DNA from: Spinacia oleracea | Taxonomy: Eukaryota; Streptophyta; Magnoliopsida; Caryophyllales; Amaranthaceae | Reading direction: 5' to 3' | DNA: 64,000 nt | Assembly: GCF_020520425.1 (NCBI RefSeq) | Contig: NC_079487.1 | Coordinates: 126,564,385-126,628,384, forward strand | Part shown: one piece after another, positions 12,136 to 21,465 of the stretch | Position numbering within the stretch: position 1 is the stretch's first letter | Layout: each line of letters begins with the position of its first letter | Made by a program: the position numbers and the translations under genes | The notes under the pieces: model-generated | What the model was told of the DNA's origin: nothing | The model's input: the letters and a program-made list of their open reading frames with translations, nothing else | Databases searched by the model: none

Positions 12136-13055
12136 ATGGCAATTACTACAACGTACATTTTTTGTGCAATTTTACTAGTGCTCCTTACTTTGGTTCCACA
12201 CACAACCCAGTCAAAACCAAATGCTAGCCCCTTTAGCTTCCTAGAGAGTTTAGAAGGATGCAAGAAGGGCCAAAATGTAGATGGCCTTCACAAGCTCAAA
12301 AGTTACCTTACAAAGTTTGGGTATCTCCAAAATCACCAAGTGTCCAAAAATGAGGTAACTACTACCAAGTCTATCAAAGAAGATGATGAATTATTTGACG
12401 AGCACCTCGAAAAGGCGATTATAACCTACCAGCAGAATTATAGGTTAAATGTTACGGGGTATTTGGATGCTGCTACGATGAAACAAATGATGAAACCTCG
12501 GTAAGGAAATCGATTTTCTATTGTTGAACAACTATTCCTCTGAGTTTTAACTTTTGTGAATAACTACCTTATGTAAATAAGAATTTTTTTTATTTCATTT
12601 GTGTCGTGAACCACTATCGTTTCACAAGAAATTAACATTAATAAACAAATAATTTTATTTCAGACAAAATAAATTTTTTCGGATAAAATAAGTTCAGATA
12701 AGTTCAGTTACATTCAGATAATATAAAATGAGTCAAAATAAGTCCAATAGGACGGAGTGTAATGATAAAAGTTAACATTTTGTGTGAAATGGTAGTGTTT
12801 CGTAGAAGTTGAAACTTAAAAGGCAGTTGCTCATAAAATTGGACGTATAAGTGTAATGAAATGATATATAGTGTTGTCTCGTTTGTGTAGATGTGGGTGT
12901 GCGGACATTATGAATGGTAGAAATACCTCCTCGGCCTCGACCATAGTGGAGATAAGAGTGCTGTGATGTATCCGTATATTGCTCCAGGCGAGATGAAGAG
13001 AGAGCTCGTAGTGGACGACGTTCAAGGCATTCAAGCCTTATACGGCTCTAACTAA
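12136..13055 (+). pseudogene. Matrix metalloproteinase (plant MMP) pseudogene
   Basis: The first part (12136-12500) encodes a signal peptide (about residues 1-25) and a peptidoglycan-binding-like prodomain, with LHKLKSYLTKFGYL and VTGYLDAATMKQMMKPR. A GT-AG intron (12501-12890) then appears to interrupt the cysteine switch. Joined at the splice, the sequence reads KPRCGCADIMNG, matching the PRCGxxD switch that keeps MMPs latent. Only a few codons later it jumps, out of frame, to the end of the catalytic domain: LLGLDHSGDKSAVMYPY and a C-terminal VVDDVQGIQALYGSN. About 100 residues, including HExxH of the zinc site, are gone. Most plant MMP genes I know lack introns, so this one is unusual. 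The inserted sequence carries a MITE piece. An unspliced message would give a 122-aa secreted prodomain. Confidence 0.75.
12655..12762. repeat. Fragment of an AAGTTCAGATAAGTTCAG-type MITE
   Basis: The words AAATAAGTTCAGATAAGTTCAG and GAGTCAAAATAAGTC recur at 31091-31321, 49817-50037, 59171-59230 and 61322-61568. Here the piece sits inside the presumed intron of the metalloproteinase remnant and ends at AGGACGGAGTG. Confidence 0.5.
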
Positions 13056-13794
13056 AACCCGCCCGTTATTGCTTACGATATATGTTAAACTTACAATATG
13101 TGAAATGTATGCTCATTTTCTGTTTTAGTAAACGGCTTGCCCTTTGAAAGAAATGGTATTTTACCCCTTTTTTATATAACAAAATTAATGAAAAAAGTCA
13201 TACTCCGTATCAATCATAATGCGTACATAACAATTGGATCGAATGATCCTTTCAACAAATTTAAGCTATAATCATTGTACTGCATAGAACCAACTAGTAG
13301 TGTTTGTCTGTTAAGATCTGACCCATGAAACATCACATGTGAAAGTCCCACATTGACAAAATAGAAGAGAGTTAATCACTTAATAACACTAAGGGGCTAC
13401 TCCCCTTATTGTCATATATGGTTTTAAGGCGGAACCTCTTTTGGACTTGTTAAGTGGACTTATGCAGTTTAGTTATTGAATCAATGGTGAAACTTTGTGT
13501 TATAAGTAATCATATCAAAAGACAAAATAGGAAAAAAAAGAAATTGAATGGTACTTTTTTAAACAAAAATGATACTTTTTTTACATAATGGTACTATTTT
13601 AACATAAATGGTACTTTCTTTTTTGTCTTTTAGCTGATATGTGTGTTGCCACGCATATCTGATATGCGAAAAAATGACCCCTTATGCTGCTACTCATATC
13701 AGCTGATTTTCTCTACTGTCCTATTTGTAACTGATGTTGTGAACAGTAGTTATTTGTTAGAATTCTGTGTTTCGGTTTTCTAAAAGGTAAAAGA

Positions 13795-14130
13795 AATCAA
13801 AAGTTTTTGTGTAAGATCGTCTAACGGTTAGACATCTTTTTTGGTACTAACTAAACTAGTGTAAAACATAACTAAAAGTAATAAAATCATAACTAATTGA
13901 ATTACAAAATAGTTAAGGTATAAAGACAAATAGTTAAATTTATGAGTCGAATAGTTATTATTTTTGAACAGATTTATTATTAACTAAAATTCATAAAACC
14001 TTAACTAATTGATCTCATTGCTTAATTAATCAATTTCATTATTTAACTAATTGGTTTATTGCTTAACTAATTAGTTTTATTAGGTGACAATAAAATGGTC
14101 TAACCGTTAGGCGGTCTTTCTTAAAAATTT
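13795..14130. mobile_element. Foldback MITE (GTCTAACGGTTAGAC-type)
   Basis: The left end carries GTGTAAGATCGTCTAACGGT. The right end, reverse-complemented, carries AGACCGCCTAACGGTTAGAC. These form terminal inverted repeats around an AT-rich core of about 250 bp full of TTAACTAATT words. Limits are approximate, the target duplication is not resolved and the superfamily is unknown. Confidence 0.5.
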
Positions 14131-14236
14131 GTAAAAAAAAAAAAAACGTTAGGAGACCCTAGTCCTCTCGAGTACCTCCAATTCCTTTTCCCATAACAAA
14201 AAAGATAATTGGGAACGAAGATTCGCAATTTAGAAG

Positions 14237-14490
14237 ATGGACCATGATGCACATAGAGCATGGTGCACCTTAAGAACACTAGTATATAATTGAAAGAACA
14301 TCCGGTTACGAGAAAAGAACATGAGTATTTTTTTAATTTAGGTTTTCGATAAATAGTAAAATAATATATTATTTTTATAACAAAAAAGTAAAATATTATA
14401 TCACATGTTCTTTTGCCGTAGAATCATGTTCTTTTGCTTATGCACATATGTTCTTTTGGTGCACCATGCTCTATGTGCACCACAGTCCAT
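14237..14490. mobile_element. Foldback MITE with about 41-bp terminal inverted repeats
   Basis: The left end ATGGACCATGATGCACATAG and the right end, reverse-complemented, ATGGACTGTGGTGCACATAG continue together through AGCATGGTGCACC. The core is AT-rich. No target duplication is evident. The element is about 254 bp and non-coding. Confidence 0.6.
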
Positions 14491-14835
14491 AGTCCATGGA
14501 TTGATAATCTGAGTAACTCAATTAATTTCTAACACAAAATATAATATGTATGGCGAAATCTGATTTTTACTCACCCTTTTTTTTGGCATACCAAGATGTG
14601 AGTAGAGTATAAGAAATTATGCTCTTATAGTGAGTATGCAAGAATTACTTTTTAGCGTGCTAAAATCACTTTTCATTTATCGACCACTCTGGTTGAACAA
14701 ATGTATCAAAAAAAAGCTTGTTTCTTAAAACATTGGTTTAACTGATGAAACAAAACATAATGGATTATCATAAGTAATCAAAATTAAGGAAATCATATAT
14801 CAATTTGAATACAATTAATAGTAGTAGTTAAGCTA

Positions 14836-16131
14836 CTAATATTTGGTACAGTCTGTTGGAGCAAAAGATATTTGCTTTGCTTTGAAGTCATAGGCAACCT
14901 CAAAATTAACTTGCGCAATATTCCCAAACATGAAAGAATCATCTGAAGGTACAATTGCTAAACAACTCAGGCTCCCAACTGTTATGAAAGTGTTGACATT
15001 CTTTAACACAACATCAGCCCCTTTGAAATTAAACACCATATCAGGGACACCGGAGGGAAGCGTCTCGTAGCAAGGCTCGAAAGCTTTGTTCGGGTCTGGC
15101 ACTGCTGTAACCGCAATAGCATCCTTTACAGCAGTCTTAATGCTGTCATAGATACTAGTTGGTAGGAAAGTCAGTGTGGTACCAGAATCGATGATCATAT
15201 CCCGGCCTACCCGTACAGAACTATTTCCAACGGTAATACCATCGAGAGTGAGGAAATAGAATGTGGGAGGGTCTTGAGTTGTAAAGGGAGTTGATACTAC
15301 TCCAGAGGCTGTTACATCAGCCCCGAACTTAAGCTTCCCAGCAACACTAGAAGTCCGAGGTGTCAAACAATAGGAGAACTTATGGTTAGTATTTGGGCCT
15401 AATTGTGAGGCTAGTGATAATGGCCCAAGCCCAAGCCCAACGATACCATCCCCATGGATACCGAGATGACCTTGTTGATCATACCCACACCCGATAATCA
15501 AGGATGGAAAAGTTGCTGAAGGGAAGCTAATGGTGTCTGTGCTTAGGATACCAGTACTTTTCGTTCCATCTCCGTAAATAGATATATAAACACATGACTC
15601 ATTATTAGTGATACTATTTGGAATACAACCACTATCTAAATCTGGATAAGTGCAAGATTGCGAGTTGCAAGGGATGGTACGATACGTCGAAGAAATTTCG
15701 GGGTCGAAGAATGGAGACTCTTGATGTATACAACGCTGACAAGGTGAGCATTGGAGCCAAATGAGGTCACTCCCAGTGTCAACAACAGGTGTGAATTCCA
15801 CAGGTGGAGTTCCAATGGCGATCTTCATGAGATATTCACCTCCATTGGGGATTAAATCTGTTTGAACATGTTTTTCGTTGAAGTATGAAGAAGACAGTCG
15901 AATGTTATGGCCAAGTGAGACTGAGCCTAGGGTTGCTCTTAGTTGGCGTTGTTGTAGCGTCATTTTAGAGTTATTATCAGTAGAGAGTGGTGAACCGCGA
16001 CGAATGAGATCAGCTTCGAATGACACATGGGAAACTAAGTTCCTAGCTTGGGTTTGTGTTGGATTCAATAGTTGTAAGAAAGAAGATGATACTAGCATCA
16101 TAAGTATCAGAATGTTCGCCAAAGCATGCAT
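14836..16131 (-). CDS. Nepenthesin-type aspartic protease (A1B, CDR1-like), copy 1
   Basis: This is an intronless gene for a 431-aa secreted pepsin-like protease. There is a signal peptide at about 1-29, then a prosegment (about 30-90). The first catalytic motif is DTGSD (Asp118) and the second is DSGTT (Asp315). The flap region has YISIYGDGT (Tyr186), and a cysteine-rich nepenthesin insert begins at CSPCQRC. The protein ends APTDCTKY. Length and layout fit the plant A1B clade, which includes the defence protease CDR1; that functional link is family inference. Both catalytic motifs are intact. It is a close paralogue of 19034-20329, which has the same length and catalytic residue numbering. 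Confidence 0.93.
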   Translation of the reverse strand: MHALANILILMMLVSSSFLQLLNPTQTQARNLVSHVSFEADLIRRGSPLSTDNNSKMTLQQRQLRATLGSVSLGHNIRLSSSYFNEKHVQTDLIPNGGEYLMKIAIGTPPVEFTPVVDTGSDLIWLQCSPCQRCIHQESPFFDPEISSTYRTIPCNSQSCTYPDLDSGCIPNSITNNESCVYISIYGDGTKSTGILSTDTISFPSATFPSLIIGCGYDQQGHLGIHGDGIVGLGLGPLSLASQLGPNTNHKFSYCLTPRTSSVAGKLKFGADVTASGVVSTPFTTQDPPTFYFLTLDGITVGNSSVRVGRDMIIDSGTTLTFLPTSIYDSIKTAVKDAIAVTAVPDPNKAFEPCYETLPSGVPDMVFNFKGADVVLKNVNTFITVGSLSCLAIVPSDDSFMFGNIAQVNFEVAYDFKAKQISFAPTDCTKY

Positions 16132-16199
16132 GTTGATTATTGAGGATTATGATTTTGAGTAAGCAAATGCGTGAATGGCTAACAAGTGATGGTTTAAAG

Positions 16200-16208
16200 C
16201 TTTATAAC
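16200..16208 (-). promoter_or_regulatory. TATA box of aspartic protease copy 1
   Basis: On the minus strand this reads GTTATAAAG, about 70 bp upstream of the ATG at 16131. The same word with similar flanks lies before copy 2 at 20361-20370. Confidence 0.5.
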
Positions 16209-16269
16209 AAAGCCAAGCAAGTAAACAATTTGACTCATACAGTCTTAGATCAATCACTTGGAACACTAT

Positions 16270-16400
16270 GTAAAGGTGGTGGTTAAGATTGAGGGCACGT
16301 ATATGATATGTCTCAGGTTCGAATTTTCATTATGTATTTGTAATTTATATTGCCTTTTTGGCTCATGCATTCTCGCCAAAAACAGAAAGGCTTACAATTG
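16270..16400 (+). repeat. Possible tRNA-derived SINE
   Basis: GGTGGTTAAGATTGAGGG resembles a pol III box A, and CAGGTTCGAATTTTC about 40 bp later resembles box B (GGTTCGANNCC). The same pairing appears at about 44055-44260. No target duplication was found. Confidence 0.3.
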
Positions 16401-16679
16401 AAACTTATCTTGAGCTGAAGCAGTCTACTACCACATGGTAGACCGAAAAATTCGTCATGAAATTGGCATTTTGCAATACTACGTACAAATCAATTACAAT
16501 GAAACTATGAAGGTTCTCGATCTTATAGACCCACTTCTAGCCAAAAACATGATAAAAGGAGGACAAAAACATGTACTCAACTCCAAAATATGCACGTTTC
16601 CCAGCTAATAAGCCTAATTTGCTCGTTTGTCTTCTCTAATATCTTCTGTTTATCTTTTCTAATCTCTTCTTTCAGTTAG

Positions 16680-16900
16680 CCCCCATGAATAGTAACATTG
16701 GCCAAGCCCCTTAATGTAAATCTGCAACGGTCCAACACGGTATTTTTTAGTCTATACCAGGGTTATTTGTTTTGGATCTATATTCTGGGTTTTTCTGCAA
16801 ATGTCCAGAGTGTACTACTATATAAACTCTCTAACTCATAACCTAGACACCTAGTTGTATTATGTAATCTATACTACTCAAAATCAATACATGTTTTGTA
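16680..16900 (+). repeat. Possible LTR debris with TATA region
   Basis: ACTATATAAACTCTCTAACT and TTGTATTATGTAATCTATAC resemble the minus-strand piece at 10860-10925. It looks like an old LTR fragment. The limits are uncertain. Confidence 0.3.
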
Positions 16901-17213
16901 ACCGAAAGTTATAGGGTAGGATAACTAAGTGTGCGAAGGTGGGTGACTTTTTTATAGGCATTAAAGAGTTTGAAGACAAAGTCGCTACATTCAGTTCATA
17001 GAGGACGCAATGACTCAGATTCGCTACTTATGCCTTTATTTTCTCTGCATCACAAACATCAGTTGATCAAACCAAGACGTACCTATCAGCCTCGGTCCAC
17101 TTCCTGCTAATCGGTGCATATATGTGTGTGTGTGTGTGTGTGTGAGATAGATCGTTGGGTGCTGGTAGTTGACTGTTGGTGGTGTCTGGTGGAGGATGTT
17201 GGTGGTGGCAGTG
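16901..17213. other. Intergenic spacer with a GT microsatellite
   Basis: Apart from a (GT)n run at about 17122-17143, nothing is recognised here. Confidence 0.5.
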
Positions 17214-17221
17214 ATTGTCAA

Positions 17222-17902
17222 CTAGGAAGCACGGATATATCGTCTGACCCGTGTGTCTCGTGTCGGACACGTATTGGACAAGGATACTCCGTGGATACGC
17301 TAAAATATGTGTCCTACACGCGAAATCAAGTGTCCGAATTTCTTTGAAATATTTAGACACGGGGACATGGATCGATCAGATACGACAGGACGCACTTGTT
17401 GGACACATATTTCAATATTAGTCAAATTTTTAAGTTTTTACTTTCTTTTCTCAATTCTTTCAAAGGTCCAATTGTAAGCCCACAAAACTCATTCTCAAAG
17501 ACTCAAAGACTCAAACCCTCACACTCTTTGTTGTTGTGCTGCTTCTGTCAATACTTCCTCTTCACATCTATAACCTATCTTCTTGTTGCTTCTGTTGTCT
17601 TAATTGGTAAGCACATATTTATATTTTAAATATAAAAGGTCGATTTATGATATATGCAGATTCGTATGTCTAATTAATCAATTGTGATACTTTATATTTG
17701 GTGATTGTAATTGGGAAGTAAGATAAAATAATTTATATGAGGGTAATATAATTATTTTTTTGTTTTGATGAATGATTGTGATTTTTTTTAATATTTATAT
17801 TATTTTATTATTATTTTCGTGCATGTCCACGTGTCCGTCATTTTAAAATGGCGTTTTCTCGTACTCGTATCTTATATTCGTATCCATTTTGGTGCAACCT
17901 AG
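17222..17902 (-). mobile_element. hAT-like MITE, CTAGGnnGCAC family, copy 1
   Basis: The left end CTAGGAAGCACGG and the right end, reverse-complemented, CTAGGTTGCACC form imperfect terminal inverted repeats. The 8-bp flanks ATTGTCAA (17214-17221) and GTTGTCAA (17903-17910) match at 7 of 8, the hAT target-duplication length. The interior is full of GTGTCGGACACG and GGGGACACG words near both ends, with an AT-rich centre. It is 681 bp and non-coding. A second copy in the opposite orientation is at 53495-54142. Confidence 0.68.
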
Positions 17903-18024
17903 GTTGTCAATTGGTGATTTGGTGGTGGTGAAGGACGTTGAGAGAGTAAGGAAGTAAAAGAAAACGTAATTAAAGAAGGGCAATTTTGTCCTTTTCATGG
18001 GCGATAGTGAGTAATATTTACTAC

Positions 18025-18660
18025 ATGTATAGATGGCAAGTGGACAGTGGGACGGATATGTCGGGTCTAACCCAACCCAGCCTGACACAATTCATAATGG
18101 GTCGGGCCCATTTATGATCCATGATACTACTCACCCAATCCGATTATTTTTTGGGATGTGTCGTGGGTCGAGCTTTTTCAACACAACCTTTCAACCCACC
18201 CTATCGGACCCGACACAACTCACCATGGCACACCAGACCAACCCAACACACGAACCCATCCACCCAACACACGGATCTAACCCTGTGACCCACCTGACCC
18301 TCTCCATCCTAATTTAAACTAGTTGTAATTTTAAAATGCTAGATATTCTAATTTTATTGTTTAAATATAAAAGTTAATTAATTAATTTATGTTTCATATA
18401 AAATTTGTAAGTTTTTAAAGTTTAAGTAATCGTCAAAACCCACCTGACCCACATCAGCTCCCAAAACTCATCTAAACCCATGTAACCCACCTAACCTATA
18501 GGAGTCACACTAGACCCCAAAACCTGTCATAACCTACTCGACCCGCACAACCCAACACGACTCACGACCCATCATGTATTGTGTCCATTTTTTCGACACA
18601 ACCCACGACTTGACCGACCATAAGTTTATTTGAGGCGGATCATGTGTCAATTATCCTCGA
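18025..18660. mobile_element. Degenerate hAT-like element rich in ACCC/GGGT words
   Basis: It begins TAGATGGCAAGTGG and holds many permutations of ACCCAACC, CCCACC and GACCCG around an AT-rich middle, like the element ends at 31502-32172 and 45020-47073. The right end is uncertain and no clean target duplication is seen. Confidence 0.35.
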
Positions 18661-19033
18661 TCAACGACCAGCCAAACCCATAGGGCGGTGTTTAGTAACA
18701 CCCTACAACACTATCCAATTCTTTTCCTAATAAGAAAAAAAAGAAATAATTGGAGGTTTTAGGTTTATACAAGACGATGTGAAATATTTCATCCTTAAAT
18801 ACGATTTTGATTACAATAGTTTTTTGTAAAATACTCGAGTAACTCACTTGATTTCAATGACAAGATAGCATATTTTTCGACCCCAATGCTTAAACAAATG
18901 TAGCAAAAAACTTGTATATTAAATTATGTTTTAATTTGTGGAACAAAACACAATGGACTATCATATCATAAGTAAATTAACAAAATTAAGGAAAGCATAC
19001 ATGCATTATAATTTATAAAATACAATTAGACTA

Positions 19034-20329
19034 CTAATATTTGGTGCAGTCTGTTGGAGCAAAAGATATTTGCTTAGCCTTCAAATCATAGCCAACCTCA
19101 AAATTGACTTGCGCAATATTCCCAAACGTGAAAGAATCATCTGAAGGTACAATTGCTAGACAACTCAGGTTCCCAATTGTCTTGAAAGTATTGACATCCT
19201 TTAACACAACATCAGCCCCTTTGAAATTAAACACCACATCAGGGACACCCGAGGGAAGCGTCTCGTAGCAAGGCTCGAAAGCTTTATTCGGGTCTGGCAC
19301 GGGTGTATCCACGATAGCATCTTTCACCGCGGTCTTAACGCTGTCATAGATACTAGTTGGTAAGAAAGTCAGTGTGGTACCAGAGTCTATGATTATATCC
19401 CGGCCTACGGGTACGGAACTATTTCCAACGGTAATACCATCGAGAGTGAGGGAGTAGAATGTAGGAGGGTCTTGGGTTGTAAAAGGAGTTGAAACTGCGC
19501 CGGGGTTTACATCAGCCCCGAACTTGAGCTTACCGGCTACACTTGAAGTCAGGGGATTCAAGCAGTGGGAGAATTTATAGTTGATATTTGGGCCTAACTG
19601 TGAGGCTAGTGACAATTCCCCAAGCCCGAGACCAACGATACCATCCCCATGGATACCCAGATTACCTTGTTGATCATACCCACACCCGATTATTGAGGAT
19701 GGAAATGTCGCTGAAGGGAAACTAATGGTGTCTGTACTTAGGATTCCAGTACTTATTGTTCCATCTGCATAAATGGATGTATAAACACAGGACTCATTAT
19801 TACTACCCATACTATTTGGAATACAACCACTGTCAAAATCTGGATAGGTGCAAGATTGGGAGTTGCAAGGGATGGTACGATAGGTGGACGAATTGGTTGG
19901 GTTGAATAATGGAGAGTCGTGTTCGATACAACGCTGGCAAGGTGAGCACTGGAGCCAAATGAGGTCACTACCAGTGTCGATAACAGCTGTGAATTCCACC
20001 GGTGGAGTGCCAACCGCGATCTTCATGAGATAATCCCCTCCGTTTGGGGTTACATCTGTTTGAACATCTTTTTCATCGAAGTATGAAGAAGACAGTCGGA
20101 TGTTATGGCCGAGAGAGACTGAGCCAAGGGCTGCTCTCAATTGGCGTTGTTGTAGTGTCATTGAAGAGTCGTAATCGGTAGAGAGTGGTGAACTACGACG
20201 AATGAGATCAGCCTCAAACGACACATGGGAAACTAAATTTCTAGCTTCGGTTTGGGTTGGATTCAATAGTTGTAAGAAAAACGGCGATGATACTAGCAAA
20301 AGTATCAGAAAATTCGCCCAAGCATGCAT
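19034..20329 (-). CDS. Nepenthesin-type aspartic protease (A1B, CDR1-like), copy 2
   Basis: This is an intronless 431-aa secreted aspartic protease, the tandem paralogue of 14836-16131. I chose the start MHAWANF because it aligns with MHALANI of copy 1 and lies 30-40 bp below a TATA word; the frame stays open 22 codons further upstream. It has DTGSD at Asp118, DSGTT at Asp315, nepenthesin cysteines from CSPCQRC, and the ending APTDCTKY. Differences from copy 1 include YADGT in place of YGDGT at the flap, and compensating one-residue indels near 174 and 275. Both copies look functional. Substrate and localisation beyond the secretory pathway are unknown. Confidence 0.92.
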   Translation of the reverse strand: MHAWANFLILLLVSSPFFLQLLNPTQTEARNLVSHVSFEADLIRRSSPLSTDYDSSMTLQQRQLRAALGSVSLGHNIRLSSSYFDEKDVQTDVTPNGGDYLMKIAVGTPPVEFTAVIDTGSDLIWLQCSPCQRCIEHDSPLFNPTNSSTYRTIPCNSQSCTYPDFDSGCIPNSMGSNNESCVYTSIYADGTISTGILSTDTISFPSATFPSSIIGCGYDQQGNLGIHGDGIVGLGLGELSLASQLGPNINYKFSHCLNPLTSSVAGKLKFGADVNPGAVSTPFTTQDPPTFYSLTLDGITVGNSSVPVGRDIIIDSGTTLTFLPTSIYDSVKTAVKDAIVDTPVPDPNKAFEPCYETLPSGVPDVVFNFKGADVVLKDVNTFKTIGNLSCLAIVPSDDSFTFGNIAQVNFEVGYDLKAKQISFAPTDCTKY

Positions 20330-20360
20330 GTTGGTTAGTGAGGATGGTAAATGGTTTAAT

Positions 20361-20370
20361 CTTTTATAAC
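20361..20370 (-). promoter_or_regulatory. TATA box of aspartic protease copy 2
   Basis: On the minus strand this reads GTTATAAAAG, about 35 bp above the chosen ATG at 20329. This is close enough to favour that start over the one 22 codons upstream, or else to imply a very short leader. Confidence 0.45.
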
Positions 20371-20560
20371 AAAGTGAAGCAAGTATGTGTGACAAAAGTT
20401 GACTCCTAAAGTCTTAGGTCTTTGTCTTTGTTCACTTCAATCACTTGGAACATTTTGCAAGAGTGACCTACAATTCAAAGTTATCTAGAGTTGAAGCAGT
20501 CTACCACACGGATCTACCGGAACATTCGTCGCGAAATTGGCGTTTTGTAATACAAATCAA

Positions 20561-21465
20561 TTAGAGAGAAATTATGGAACTTCTCTTGTAGACCCACTTC
20601 TAGCCAAAAACATATATACTAAACTCCAAAATATGCACGTTCCAATCCCAGCTAAGCCTATAAGAAAATTATTTAGATCAATTTGATCGTTTGTCTTCTC
20701 TAATCTCTTCCGTTAATTACGTCCCTATGAAGATATTAACATCGTGCTTAATACATACACCCGTTGAACAAGCTTCGGACTATTTTCTATACACTACTTG
20801 TTGATGGGAAACCTCAGCAGAAAAGTTCTCAAGTACGCAATCGCGCACAAAATGGCAAAAACTCTAAAATCATGGAAGTAGAATGTTCAAAGACTTCATA
20901 CAGCAGACCTGAATAATTAAAAAGTCATGGAGAAAATAATAATAATAATACTACAAAATAATATTACAAATCAAAGAATCGCATAAGCTATGCAAGTAGT
21001 ATTGTGTATGGCAAATCTCTGCCCCGTACTCAACTCAACTATTCCCTGAGCTCTGAGGTTCACAAGACTCGACAAAAACAGCTGGAATAACTCCCAGTTC
21101 CTCAACACAACATAGAGATATCTCATCATCACCTTGACAACTTCCCAAAATTCATTTTTCGACATTCTTGATACATATATGAACCAAAATATACTCCGTA
21201 AATGTACATGGACCCAGAGGTAAAATGGAGAAAAGAAAAGGAAAAGAAAAGAGGAATTAACAAACCCGAAACTGATAACACTTGGAGAACCTAACATGTC
21301 CAGCGAATTCCAATTGCTACGAGCCACATACGTCTTCACTAGAAGAATTTGAAGAAAAGATTGCCCTAACAGGCAGAGACTAAGGACTTGAGGAGTCAAT
21401 CTGCTTAAATCAGTAACTTTTGAGCCTTTGCACCTCACTAGAAGATCTCAGATGAACATTGAAAC
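20561..21465 (-). other. Spacer and probable 3' untranslated region of the gamma-adaptin gene
   Basis: This lies just past the stop codon of the AP-1 gamma gene on the same strand. A 155-codon open frame at 20971-21438 is hydrophobic, has no family resemblance, and is best read as untranslated sequence. Nothing else is recognised between the protease promoter and this point. Confidence 0.5.

Larger units (their letters stand above)
13056..14835. other. Intergenic region with two foldback MITEs
   Basis: There is no gene here. The region holds two inverted-repeat elements, listed separately at about 13795-14130 and 14237-14490, with AT-rich spacer between. A stretch near 13335-13450 (GAAAGTCCCACATTGACAAAAT) looks like degraded repeat DNA, but I cannot place it. 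Confidence 0.5.
14505..16520. repeat. Duplicated segment, copy 1 (aspartic protease)
   Basis: Similarity with about 18835-20560 covers the protease gene and extends on both sides. Downstream, GAGTAACTCA and CGACC...AACAAATGTA are shared. Upstream, GAAGCAGTCTAC and ATTCGTC.CGAAATTGGC are shared. The flanks have diverged more than the coding part. Confidence 0.8.
18835..20560. repeat. Duplicated segment, copy 2 (aspartic protease)
   Basis: This is the partner of 14505-16520 in the same orientation, separated by about 2.3 kb of mobile DNA that is absent from both copies. Confidence 0.8.

Noticed and set aside
20971-21438. 155-codon open frame on the minus strand after the gamma-adaptin stop codon
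   Set aside because: It is hydrophobic, has no family resemblance, and lies where the 3' untranslated region of the gamma-adaptin message is expected.
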